64,000 bases of DNA from Macrolepiota albuminosa. Its lineage: Eukaryota; Basidiomycota; Agaricomycetes; Agaricales; Agaricaceae. Under the pieces are notes generated by a model. That model did not search any database. It was not told where the DNA came from and saw only the letters and a program-made list of their open reading frames with translations. The translations under genes were made by a program, and so were the position numbers. Shown one piece after another: positions 1-10,055 of the stretch. The stretch spans positions 434,001 to 498,000 of the forward strand of contig JAMWFC010000080.1 of NCBI GenBank assembly GCA_027475525.1. The letters run 5' to 3'. Every line of letters starts with the position of its first letter. Within the stretch, counting starts at the first letter, position 1.

Positions 1-1230
1 GCGTAAAGCAAAGGAATGGAGGAAGTTGGCAATGGCAATGATCCATACCCCTTACGAAGTGGTAAAGAAGAATATGGTCTATCTTTTGCTTCACTAGTTC
101 TGCTTTTACCTTATTTCTTCTTCAGGAAAGTGGAAGCGTCACTCCATCATTCGTGTCCAACAATCTAGAGGCCATAGATATAACCGGCAATCTGGAGCAT
201 CAAGAGTCTGTTATCAGAGGGATTGCAGCCTCCATGTACGTCGGTAAGGATTTGAGCTTGGCTTTGCAAAGCACATTATTCATATTTCTAATACATAGGC
301 GGCTCAGATACGGTAAGTTTTCGAACGTGGGGCCATACGAAGTGTGCTCAAATCGTTTTGGACCCAAGGCTGCATCGACTATTGCAAATTGCGTACTTGG
401 CCTGATTAAGAATCCTGATGCTTTGAGAAAAGCTCAAGAAGAGATTGACAGGGTAGTCGGCCCTAGTCGTCTTCCAGACTTTAATGACGAGCCCTCTTTG
501 CCATATATCTCAGCTCTCGTAAAAGAGGCACTGAGATGGAATATGGTTGCTCCCCTTGGTCGGTAGAAATACTTCTTAAAGGATGTGCAATGAGGCAACT
601 TTTGTTTCCCTAGGAGTTCCGCATCATCTTGACGTGGAGGATGAATATCTGGGCTACAGGATACCATCAACTCAGTTGTAGTTGCCAATGTATGGCAAGT
701 AACAACAGCACTTGTATCTCACTGGTCAACCCTCACTCATGAATCTACACAGGGCAATACTGCATGACGAGAAAGTATATCCCGAACCTTTTGAATTCCT
801 GCCCGACCGATTCATGAAAAACGGGAAGTTGGATCCAGCAATCCAGGATCCTTTTCACGTTGCCTTTGGCTTTGGGCGACGGTAATCCTTTCTTTTCCCT
901 CGCCATCCGTTCACTTAATGTCTGTCTATCCATTGAAGCGTCTGTCCAGGGCGCTTTATGGGGCTGTCATCAGTATGGATAGCCGTTGCTTCACTCGTAG
1001 CCGTCTTCGACATCAGTAAGGAGGTAGATGAGAATGGCCAAGTCATCGAGCCAACGTACGAGTATGCATCTACCTTGCTATCGTGAGTTCAAAGTCCTTT
1101 CCTTGCACGGGATAGGTCGCAATCTAAGTTTGCTTTACACGCCAGTTCTCCTTTACCATTTAAATGCACTATTAGGCCGAGGTCTCCTCAAGCAGAAGCT
1201 CTAATCAAAGAAAGTAACGAAATGATGTGA
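1..1230 (+). pseudogene. Cytochrome P450, 3' part, frameshifted (paralogue of the gene at 41396)
   Basis: C-terminal part of a fungal P450 cut by the left window edge. Exons by alignment with the intact paralogue: <1-76, 126-243, 299-312, 369-558, 614-694, 753-881, 939-1082, 1146-1230. Visible are the I-helix GGSDT (a 14-nt exon at 299-312 gives most of it), the ExxR element (EALR), PDRFM, the heme loop FGFGRR-VCPGR with its Cys ligand, and the C-terminus ending in EMM. Exon 614-694 is 81 nt where the paralogue has 82. The missing base, around 668-682, puts a TAG in frame just after the PST of YRIPST. The next intron (695-752) starts GCAAGT, a GC-AG intron. Everything after the lost base is still open in the expected frame, so the lesion is recent or a base-call error. 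A retrotransposon lies 27 bp past the stop. Confidence 0.85.
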
Positions 1231-1257
1231 CAAGACAAAGACGGGTCGCTGTATTGT

Positions 1258-1588
1258 TGTAAGCATGATGCTTACAAGTCTACAACCTCGACGACGTTTT
1301 CTTGACGAACATACTCATCACACCACACCACACGTTGACTTGACGAACATACTCACCACACCACACCACAAACTCGACGTTCAAACTCAACGTTGCTCTC
1401 AAACGACATTAATGCGTCATTTATTCGATCAAGTCCGCCGATCGAGACACTGACTTGAACCTTATTCTGTATAGATATATATTCGAGGTCGTCATTCTTG
1501 TGTAGGTAGACTACCTTTGGAATCATACTTTGTTCCTATCAGCTGCCCTGGGATCTTAAGTGAAGTCGGACGAGACTGTCCGCTTACA
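1258..1588 (+). repeat. 5' LTR of the gypsy element
   Basis: 331 bp, starting TGTAAGC and ending GCTTACA, so the ends form a 7-bp inverted repeat. Its first 19 bases, TGTAAGCATGATGCTTACA, are a perfect palindrome around one central G. It also contains a CACCACACCA-rich direct repeat (about 1317-1371) and TATA-like TATAGATATATA near 1472. Short ORFs inside it are repeated identically in the 3' LTR and are not genes. Confidence 0.97.
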
Positions 1589-1795
1589 CTTTTTTTTTGA
1601 TAACACACAAAGTATCTTTTTGGGGACGACCTCATCAGACATCCGAGATTTCACCTGTGGTTGATCCTTCGGTTCTTATTCGACAGGCTTCACGTCAGAA
1701 GGGCCTCTCCCGCGACAGGAGGAGAAATAATCGCTCCTGGGAGGAGGAGATCCGTCGCCGCGAAGGCGTTTGGGGAGATATATAAGGAGTTCGTT

Positions 1796-4700
1796 ATGGC
1801 GACTCCTCTCCGACCACTCCTGGTTCTTGACTCGCCACTAGACTTTGTCACTCTGGCTCGCACTCGTGCACAAACACAACTTCCGTCTCGCTCTCGTTCC
1901 CGTTCACGCTCGGCCTCACGTACACGCTCGTGTTCACAATCTTCCGTTCTCTCCGACCCACCCTCCACGCCTGAAATCCTTGCGCATTCCAGATCACGTT
2001 CACCATCCGTTGATCCTCTTGACCGTTCCGTACCCTCGGAAAGCTTGAGTTGTCCATCCCCTGCGCTATCGACGGCTGACTCGACCTCTTCCTCGGACTT
2101 GTCAGATCTTATTAATATAGGAAACGCCGCGATGCCACCTACCTTCACCACCCCTTACACTGCAGAAGTGACGCAGGCTTCCGCTAGTCATGCCCCGCTT
2201 ATCGGCCGGGGAACGATTGGTCCTCGCCAGTTGGATGCGTTCGAACACTGTGCTAAGCGGTTTTTTAGTCATAAGGGTATTGCGATAGAGAAGCAAGTGG
2301 AAAAGGTTTTATACAATATTGATTCGTCCGATGTCCGGGCCTGGGTTAGGGAAAATGAGGACGAGTTGAAGGGATTGACCTTCCCAGTTTTCATGTCTCG
2401 ACTCAGGGGGGAGGTATTGGCTACAGATTGGGAGTGGGAGACGGCTCAAGTGTTGACGAAGAGGCAGGGAGAAGAAGAGAGGTTCGCTGAGTGGGCGAGC
2501 AATTTACGGGAGGCGAATGATACGCTGAGTACCAAACCCCGTTTCTACATCCCAGCAGAAAGAATGCGTGATCACTTACTGCTTCATTGTCACGATGACC
2601 TGCGTCGCGAATACTCGATTGGGAACAAGGATGGGTGTTATGATGGCATAAAGGAGTTCTCGAAGTGGGTGCGGACGGTGGCGGACCTAGACCTCGCTCT
2701 CGCTGCACGCAAGTCGCAGCTTAGCAAACACCTGGCGGCCGCTCTGGCGGCATCGACTAAGTCCCAATTGAAGAATGTGTCAAACACGGTTAAGTCTTCC
2801 CAGACCACTAAGCTGGCGTCTTCGAATGCTGATTCCACTCCCTCCGCGACATCGACTCGAGTTTACGTATATGCTCTCACGGCAGATGAACGTCGCATTT
2901 TGGATGAGCATCAAGGGTGTTACCAATGTCGCCGAGTATATGTGGAGCATAGGGCAAGGGATTGCCCTGATAAGGGAAAGGCATTGACGTTGGCAGAGTA
3001 TGAGAAAAGGAAACTAACTCCTGCTCTTGCGGAGGCAGCAAAGGCTGAACATTTGGGGAAGGGGGAGGCAGGGAAGGGGAAGAAAGGGACCTCTTCCATC
3101 ACGGTGGCTGCAGTTTTTGAGGAATCCTCAGATGAGGATGACGATACGAGTGAAGCCGGCACCGAGTACGTTATCCCTCAACACATCACCTTTCCTTGCA
3201 GGGTGTCAGGACCTTCTACTGCATCTCTTCTTGTCCAAGATACACTTATTGACACAGGTTCTCCTCCAGCGCTGATTTCTATGACGCTGGTGAAGAAATT
3301 GGGTCTTAAACGTAGACGACTTCACAAGCCTCTCTCGGTCTCGGGCGCGTTCACCTCCGACGAGTCTAAATTAGAATCGATCCTTCTGTCTCATTATGTG
3401 AAACTTGTAATTGTATCTCCCGATTCGCAATGGCAGTCAAAATCCCAAGTTTTTATCGTGTGTCCCCGCTTACATACTGAAATGATCCTGGGTCTCGACT
3501 TCCTGAAACGCAACAAGCTTGTGATTGACCCTGAGGGCGGATCAATCATGGACAAGACGTCAAAGAGGGATCTGTTGCATCCTTCGGACCCTCAGACAGC
3601 TAGAGAAAATACGCTTGTGGAGCCACATGTAAGAAGAAAATGGGACAAGAAGAGGGGGCGGATAGAGAAGGAATGGATAAGAAAGGGTCAGAAGGAGTTG
3701 GAGGGACAGAGAAAGCTCGTACAGTTCGAACTGAATGCCTTGTTCACGCGAGAATCAAAACGTTTCGCCCATCTTGCCGAAAACACATCGACAGGTATCC
3801 CGGTAGTGGTGGGCATGGTACGAACGAGAATCGAAGAGCTGGCGTTTCAGGATAAATTAAAGAACATGGACGCGAGAATGAAGAGACGTTTCGAAGCACA
3901 GTTTCCATCAAACTTGCCACCTGCCGATGAGCTGCCGTCGAGTGTCTATCATCGGATCCAGGTCAAACCTCTTGCGAAAATCACGCTTGCTCGAGGGTAT
4001 TCCTGTCCACGTAAGTTTCGGGAGGGATGGAAGACGTTGATCGATGAACATGCAGCGGCAGGCCGTATCCGACCCTCATCCTCACAGTACGCGAGTCCGT
4101 CATTTGTGATACCCAAGTCAGATCCTACGGTACCCCCAAGATGGGTCAATGATTATCGTCGGCTGAATGCAAACACGATTCCAGATAATTTCCCCTTACC
4201 GAGGATAGATGATATATTGGCAGACTGCACACGTCCAGGCACCCAGTTTTGGGGGAAAATTGACCTAACAAACGCCTTCTTCCAAACGTTGATGCATCCA
4301 GACGATATCAAATACACCGCCACCTTGACGCCTTTTGGGCTGTGGGAGTGGGTTGTCATGCCTATGGGATTACGAAATGCACCAGCCACCCAACAGCGTC
4401 GTGTCACCCTAGCATTGCGCAAATACATCGGAAAGATTTGTCATGTATATCTTGACGACATTATCATATGGTCCAAAACCATCGCAGAGCATAACGAAAA
4501 TGTGGCGAGAATCCTGGAAGCGTTAAGGGAGGCCCGATTGTATTGTTCATTGAAGAAGAGTGACTTGTTCTGCACGGAGATTGACTTCCTCGGACATCAC
4601 ATCTCACGAAGAGGCATCGAAGCTGATAAATCTAAGGTTGAGAAGATTCTGGCCTGGCCCGTTCCCCGAAAAGCCAAGCATGTACGGCAGTTTCTGGGGC

Positions 4701-6799
4701 TAGTGCGATATATTGCTTGTTTCTTACCTGCCCTCGCGGAACACACGTCGGTTCTAACCCCGTTAACCCGGAAAGAGTGTAATAAAGTGTTCCCGCGATG
4801 GACTTCTGAACATCAAAAGGCGTTCGACGGGATTAAGACCTTGGTGATCGGGAGGGACTGCTTGACGACGATTGACCATGAAAATCCGGGTGCGAGAAAA
4901 ATCTTTGTCACATGCGACGCGAGTAAAAGAAGGACGGGGGCAGTATTATCTTTTGGGGAAACTTGGGAGACGGCGCGCCCTGTTGCCTTTGATTCAAGAC
5001 AAATGACTCCGACGGAAAGAAACTATCCGACACACGAACATGAAATGTTGGCTATTGTCAGGGCCTTGCATAAGTGGAGAACAGATTTATTGGGCTCCTC
5101 ATTCGAGATCTACACAGATCATAAGACATTACAGAACTTCGATACCCAACGCGATTTATCAAAAAGGCAGGCTCGGTGGATGGAATACCTTTCGCAGTAT
5201 GACTACAAGATCATTTATATCCGGGGGGAGGATAACACCGTAGCTGATGCATTGTCAAGGATGCCGGAGCCTGAGGAGACGAAAGTAGGCCAGGTTATAA
5301 TGGTGGAGGGAGACGAGGTCACACTACGAGACATCAAAGCTGGCTACTTGGAGGATAGTTATACGCGACGGTTGTTGCAGGACCATAAAGCAGGAATGCT
5401 TCCGACGGGGGTCGAATTACGGAATGGACTGTTGTACGTCGGTGAAAGGTTAGTGGTGCCCAAGTTCAAGGGGTTGAGGGAGAGCTTATTCCGGGTTGCA
5501 CATGACAAACTTGGACATTTCGGTGCTGACAAGACGTATGCGGCTCTCCGACATGCTTATTATTGGCCCAACATGCGTCGGGATCTTATTCAGGGCTACA
5601 TACCCTCATGTCCTGAGTGTCAACGGAATAAAAGCAAGATGACAAAACCTGTAGGTCCCCTGCACCCCTTACCGATTCCGGAATGTAGATTTGGATCTGT
5701 TACTCTTGATTTCGTGGGCCCACTACCGTTAGACGAAGGTTTCGACCAATTTTGTTCCATGACTTGCCGAGCAGGCGCCGACATCCAGATTTCCCCAACT
5801 AAAGTAAACCAAACAGGAGAGGACTTCGCAAAGATCTTTTTTAGGGACTGGTACTGCGAAAACGGGTTACCCTACGAAATCATTACGGATCGCGATGTTT
5901 TATTCACATCTGCCTTCTGGAAGGCGTTGATGAGGCTGACGGGCGTAAAACACAAGATGTCCACCTCTTTTCATCCTCAAACTGATGGTGCTTCGGAGCG
6001 TTCGAACAAGACAATTGTACAATGTATAAGATATCATGTCGACCGCTTACAAACAGGGTGGGTTAAGGCATTGCCACGTATCCGTTTCGGAATCATGAAC
6101 ACTGTGAATTCATCAACGGGTTACTCCGCTTTTCAACTAAAGTCAGGCTTTTCTCCCCGCGTCCTGCTGCCTTTGTTCCCTCCCCCTCCAGTTGACACTC
6201 CCGCGGATGATCTCGCCTTGCGTGTATTGCAGGAGATTGAATCGGATTATCTCGATGCGATGGATAACCTGATCACTTCGAAAATCAATCAAGCGCACCA
6301 TGCAAATTCACATAGAGCACCGGAGATCGCGTACAAGGTCGGTGACAAAGTCATGCTTTCGACGACGAACAGGCGTAGGGAGTATGTTCAAAAGAGAGAC
6401 GGGAGAGTGGCGAAGTTCATGCCTCGACAGGACGGTCCTTTTACGGTCATCGAGGCCTTCCCGGATTCGTCAGAATACGTCCTTGACCTTCCGTCTAGCA
6501 TGAACATTGTTAACAGATTCCATGCAAATCTGCTGTCACCACATATTCCGAACGACGATGAACTGTTTCCTACACGTCGCTTAGAAATGCCAGGACCGAT
6601 TGTGACCGACGAGGGTCAAGAAGAACATTTTATCGACAGAATCCTTGATGAACGCAAGCGGGGGAGGGGGATTCAATATCTTGTGCGTTGGAGAGGCTAT
6701 GGCCCCGATCACGATGAGTGGAAGAGTGGTCGAGAGATGGAGGACACGGTGGCTTTAGACGAATGGGAGGCGTTTAAGATGAGGAGGACGAGAGAATGA
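1796..6799 (+). CDS. Gag-Pol polyprotein of the gypsy element, with chromodomain
   Basis: One frame of 1,667 aa from the ATG at 1796; the frame opens upstream, but 1796 gives a natural MATPL Gag start. Order: Ser/Arg-rich and capsid-like Gag; a zinc knuckle at 2918-2965 with an unusual CX2CX6HX4C spacing; aspartic protease DTG at 3251; reverse transcriptase with FGLWEWVVMPMGLRNAPAT and the YLDD box at 4448-4459; RNase H (DAS, HEHE, TDH); integrase with an HHCC finger (about 5495-5625) and the DDE residues in LDFVG, TDRD and SERSN; and finally a chromodomain (about 6625-6780) with VRWRGY and an EW pair. Chromodomains of this family direct insertion to marked chromatin. Gag and Pol are fused without a frameshift, as in many fungal chromoviruses. 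All catalytic residues are present. Confidence 0.96.
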   Translation: MATPLRPLLVLDSPLDFVTLARTRAQTQLPSRSRSRSRSASRTRSCSQSSVLSDPPSTPEILAHSRSRSPSVDPLDRSVPSESLSCPSPALSTADSTSSSDLSDLINIGNAAMPPTFTTPYTAEVTQASASHAPLIGRGTIGPRQLDAFEHCAKRFFSHKGIAIEKQVEKVLYNIDSSDVRAWVRENEDELKGLTFPVFMSRLRGEVLATDWEWETAQVLTKRQGEEERFAEWASNLREANDTLSTKPRFYIPAERMRDHLLLHCHDDLRREYSIGNKDGCYDGIKEFSKWVRTVADLDLALAARKSQLSKHLAAALAASTKSQLKNVSNTVKSSQTTKLASSNADSTPSATSTRVYVYALTADERRILDEHQGCYQCRRVYVEHRARDCPDKGKALTLAEYEKRKLTPALAEAAKAEHLGKGEAGKGKKGTSSITVAAVFEESSDEDDDTSEAGTEYVIPQHITFPCRVSGPSTASLLVQDTLIDTGSPPALISMTLVKKLGLKRRRLHKPLSVSGAFTSDESKLESILLSHYVKLVIVSPDSQWQSKSQVFIVCPRLHTEMILGLDFLKRNKLVIDPEGGSIMDKTSKRDLLHPSDPQTARENTLVEPHVRRKWDKKRGRIEKEWIRKGQKELEGQRKLVQFELNALFTRESKRFAHLAENTSTGIPVVVGMVRTRIEELAFQDKLKNMDARMKRRFEAQFPSNLPPADELPSSVYHRIQVKPLAKITLARGYSCPRKFREGWKTLIDEHAAAGRIRPSSSQYASPSFVIPKSDPTVPPRWVNDYRRLNANTIPDNFPLPRIDDILADCTRPGTQFWGKIDLTNAFFQTLMHPDDIKYTATLTPFGLWEWVVMPMGLRNAPATQQRRVTLALRKYIGKICHVYLDDIIIWSKTIAEHNENVARILEALREARLYCSLKKSDLFCTEIDFLGHHISRRGIEADKSKVEKILAWPVPRKAKHVRQFLGLVRYIACFLPALAEHTSVLTPLTRKECNKVFPRWTSEHQKAFDGIKTLVIGRDCLTTIDHENPGARKIFVTCDASKRRTGAVLSFGETWETARPVAFDSRQMTPTERNYPTHEHEMLAIVRALHKWRTDLLGSSFEIYTDHKTLQNFDTQRDLSKRQARWMEYLSQYDYKIIYIRGEDNTVADALSRMPEPEETKVGQVIMVEGDEVTLRDIKAGYLEDSYTRRLLQDHKAGMLPTGVELRNGLLYVGERLVVPKFKGLRESLFRVAHDKLGHFGADKTYAALRHAYYWPNMRRDLIQGYIPSCPECQRNKSKMTKPVGPLHPLPIPECRFGSVTLDFVGPLPLDEGFDQFCSMTCRAGADIQISPTKVNQTGEDFAKIFFRDWYCENGLPYEIITDRDVLFTSAFWKALMRLTGVKHKMSTSFHPQTDGASERSNKTIVQCIRYHVDRLQTGWVKALPRIRFGIMNTVNSSTGYSAFQLKSGFSPRVLLPLFPPPPVDTPADDLALRVLQEIESDYLDAMDNLITSKINQAHHANSHRAPEIAYKVGDKVMLSTTNRRREYVQKRDGRVAKFMPRQDGPFTVIEAFPDSSEYVLDLPSSMNIVNRFHANLLSPHIPNDDELFPTRRLEMPGPIVTDEGQEEHFIDRILDERKRGRGIQYLVRWRGYGPDHDEWKSGREMEDTVALDEWEAFKMRRTRE

Positions 6800-6806
6800 A
6801 TTTTTC

Positions 6807-6820
6807 AGAGGAAGGGTGAG
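6807..6820 (+). other. Polypurine tract before the 3' LTR
   Basis: AGAGGAAGGGTGAG, with a single T, directly abuts the 3' LTR. This is the expected place for plus-strand priming. Confidence 0.7.
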
Positions 6821-7151
6821 TGTAAGCATGATGCTTACAAGTCTACAACCTCGACGACGTTTTCTTGACGAACATACTCATCACACCACACCACACGTTG
6901 ACTTGACGAACATACTCACCACACCACACCACAAACTCGACGTTCAAACTCAACGTTGCTCTCAAACGACATTAATGCGTCATTTATTCGATCAAGTCCG
7001 CCGATCGAGACACTGACTTGAACCTTATTCTGTATAGATATATATTCGAGGTCGTCATTCTTGTGTAGGTAGACTACCTTTGGAATCATACTTTGTTCCT
7101 ATCAGCTGCCCTGGGATCTTAAGTGAAGTCGGACGAGACTGTCCGCTTACA
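6821..7151 (+). repeat. 3' LTR of the gypsy element
   Basis: 331 bp, identical by eye to 1258-1588, ending GCTTACA and followed by the target-site copy ATTGT at 7152-7156. Confidence 0.97.
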
Positions 7152-7156
7152 ATTGT

Positions 7157-9213
7157 ATGCGTATCCACATCTCTTGAGATCCAGCATATTATTCAAGACA
7201 TGTCATATTGAGTAAGATCCCTGTAATAAAGAAACATACAGGCGTTTTCGTATAAATAGTGAACCTTGCGCTGGATCTTGACCAAAGCAGTCTTCCAACT
7301 CTTTTTGACTCAGATACGTTTGAAACACTCACTCTTACGTCGATGTGATATCCAAGAGGTAGGGAGCAAGCACAAGAGTCATTTTTTGTGAGAATAGCAC
7401 AGTAATAGATTTCCACAGATCAAGATGCAAAGGTTGTAAAAATGGTCTTCGTACCTATGCACAGGCAGAGCAAGAATACATTTAGTGCATTTTAAATGTC
7501 TACAGAGCATCAATTACAAGGCATGCTTGAGTCATCTCCTAGCTCAGCTTCAAAAGACAAGCGTACATCTCTGTAGTACTAGCAGGTATCCAGCGTTGAG
7601 ACCAGCATAAGACAAGGTAAACAATACAAAGGACAGCTTCCGATCACCGACAGACACAAATATATATGCCAACACTTTGGCTCAGAATGAATGAATGATA
7701 CCGCCGGCAAGCCACACTACAGGGCTAAGAGGCGGGGGTAAAGTAGCTATGGTACTCTACGCCTTTTGTGTGATAGTAGCTATAATGGAGACGTACTGTC
7801 GTTGTAAAGATTGGTATTAGAACTTTCCTCGCAGAGTTCATGTGACATTTCCAATGGGCTGGGGTGCATCGCGAAATGATTCGGTGAGAATTGGGGTGTT
7901 GGGGTATTACTCGGATTTCGTGTGGTGTCGAGTCAGTGAATCGGAGCCAATATAGTTTGGGCATCTCTCACTTCGCATGTTGATGCTTTCCCAAGCTGCA
8001 AACAGAACAGGTCCTCCCAGCCAGTAAGCAACAGTCTCCAGAAACGGTTTCAATTAATAACGAATGACACGCTACGCGGCGATGGGAAAGGCAAGAGTAG
8101 TTAGTTAGTATGTCTGCATGACCTGGATGTGGGCTTTACTCAATACGAGCTCTTTCAACTGACTCATTATGCATTAAAGGTCATACTGCAAACAAAAGAC
8201 ATGTAGTAAAAAAAAAAGATGTAACACCTCTGGTAAGGAACACTACTCCAACTCTAAACGCTGCACATAAGGCGAAAGTAAGCTCCAGCTGAGGCATCAA
8301 TCTCTCTAGGTCAGGCTGTAGGCTCCTGCGAGCAGAGCACAAAGTATTCGCAGGGGGACAATAATGCCCGATCAGGAAATGAGTTGAAGAACCACGAAGA
8401 AAATTGCGAACCTTTTAAACGATTTGCCACGTGGCTTGCTTTGATCGTGTTTGTCTCTACTTCCGACGCGTCCAAGGTTACTTCTATCTGCTCTTTCAAA
8501 GCGCATCAAATGGACAGCGCTGAATTTCACGCGGCAGTATGTTTCTTCAGAGCTTTCGTTGAATATCTTAGATTTCAATCTTAAGGTCTATGAAACTGTT
8601 CGTATAATACCCCCACGTCGAGTGACAAGTTATGGTACGTCAAAGCATTGGCAAACCATATAGAGATGAGTCCAAGAATATGAGTGATCAATCCTCTCAA
8701 GGGCATATTGCTAAGCTCATAGGAATGCCCCGCCACTCGCGACACGTCGGACAGGGTATGTTCTCGTCTAGTTTTCCGACGCGAAAGCTAGGTTGACCGT
8801 GATCTAGCCCTGAAATTCCTTTCCCCGGACGTTAATCCACCTGTACCATGGCATAGGGTCATAGGCTCCTCAGGCGTAATCTCGTCTCGTGGACCGGGTA
8901 CACAAGGTGCCCAGCGGCAGATGGATGCACTTGTTGCCGAAGGCGTTGAGGTCACCGTTGGCCAGACCGGCGATATGAGAGTCGATTTTAGACAATGGGG
9001 TTGGTTCCCGGAGGTTGGGACTACTGTGGATAATCGGGGAGCGTTGGCGCAAAATGTACCTGAAGGTGATAATGATGAGCCACTGATTCAATGAACCATG
9101 GATTGCTTGTGTATTTCGTCGCCAAATATACAATAGGCACGGTATCTCCTAGTGGAACAAGGCTTAATATATTGAAAAAATCACATACACCAAAGTGGTA
9201 TCCCTTCACTGGA
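7157..9213. other. Stretch without a recognisable gene
   Basis: Only short, overlapping frames on both strands and no family I recognise. At about 8860-9095 a frame on each strand looks somewhat coding (plus: a Gly/Val/Asp-rich frame ending at a TGA near 9094). Neither matches a domain I know. Confidence 0.4.
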
Positions 9214-10007
9214 CTACTGAACCTTCATCACCGATTCAATCCGTGCAATCTGTATACGTGACCGAAGATCTCTCCAGATTGGAAAACCAAAGACCATAGA
9301 AGCGAGGAGATAAGCAGACTATGATCACAGTAAGCGAGTTTGTCGTGATGGTAGTTTAAGAACTCACCCCAGTAAGAAAACCCGTGTGTTTTCTACATAA
9401 GGTGTAAGTATAGGCCGTCTCGAGAGCGTGTGTTACGCCAATGATATATGTCGTCCAAGTCACTGGTTTTGAACCGATCATCGAATAAACTAGTCGCGCA
9501 GGCTCATACCAGGCTGAGCGCCCGTCTATAGGGGCGACAAACAAATAGAGAAGCACGCCGATAAATAGGCCTGTCCCAAAAGCGTCCGAGGGGAAGCGGA
9601 AGGACATGATTCGAGGTACTTTGATCTTCTCCAAGTTTAGAGAAAGAAGACATGAAACTCTAAAGAAACTCACCATACCAAGCTTCTCTTGTGCAGTAGC
9701 CTTCATGTCTAAAAGACGAGGCTTCACGTCGTCGTAGCCCTTTAGCGGGGGCTCAATGGGGACATACACTTCCTTCTTCGTCCCGTTTTTCAAGGAACAC
9801 AGTAATGTCATACTCTAGAGACATTTAAGCGTTACTTTCAGAGATAAATGAACATATACTCACCTTGGTATCAATACTAGTCATCTCGGCACTGGTGATG
9901 GGTTCCTGGACTTTACCAAACCATTTCGCATACGCGACCAATGTATCAGGATGACCTGACATGTATTTGCGTAAGAAACCTGACTTTTCCGCAACAGGGT
10001 CCGACAT
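9214..10007 (-). CDS. DUF2470-domain integral membrane protein, 216 aa
   Basis: Four exons read cleanly on the minus strand: 10007-9864, 9814-9674, 9628-9368, 9318-9214, with GT-AG introns of 49, 45 and 49 nt. The first ATG of the frame would be 10055; I prefer 10007 (MSDPVAEKSG) because the family normally starts about there. The N-terminal half, with MSGHPDTLVAYAKWFG and MTLLCSLKNG, is a DUF2470 domain, a fold also found in heme-oxygenase-like and FMN-binding flavin-reductase proteins. The C-terminal half has two to three hydrophobic segments (around FGTGLFIGVLLYLFVAP and VTWTTYIIGVTHALETAYTY) and ends in a short cytosolic Arg-rich tail. The N-DUF2470 plus membrane C-terminus arrangement is common in fungi, and its function is unknown. 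No defects seen. Confidence 0.85.
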
Positions 10008-10055
10008 ATTGGTGATTGATACAGAGTCCACTGAGAGTTCAGCCTGGCTGTTCAA

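Larger units (their letters stand above)
1258..7151 (+). mobile_element. Ty3/gypsy chromovirus-type LTR retrotransposon, complete
   Basis: A 5,894-bp element bounded by two 331-bp LTRs that I read as identical, and flanked by the 5-bp target duplication ATTGT (1253-1257 and 7152-7156). It holds one uninterrupted Gag-Pol frame, a purine-rich tract before the 3' LTR, and a chromodomain at the integrase end. Identical LTRs, an open frame and an intact target duplication mean a recent insertion that may still be competent. It lies sense to, and just downstream of, the left P450. A tRNA primer-binding site directly behind the 5' LTR (from 1589) is not obvious; that position starts with a T-run. 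Confidence 0.97.

Noticed and set aside
1265..1453. Short ORF inside the 5' LTR, repeated at the 3' LTR
   Set aside because: Part of the LTR and identical in both copies; no protein features.
1589..1640. tRNA primer-binding site behind the 5' LTR
   Set aside because: No TGG-starting match directly after the LTR; the first TGG-like stretch is about 30 bp away, so I did not annotate one.
8860..9133. Opposed coding-looking frames
   Set aside because: Neither strand matches a family I know and neither could be extended by splicing.
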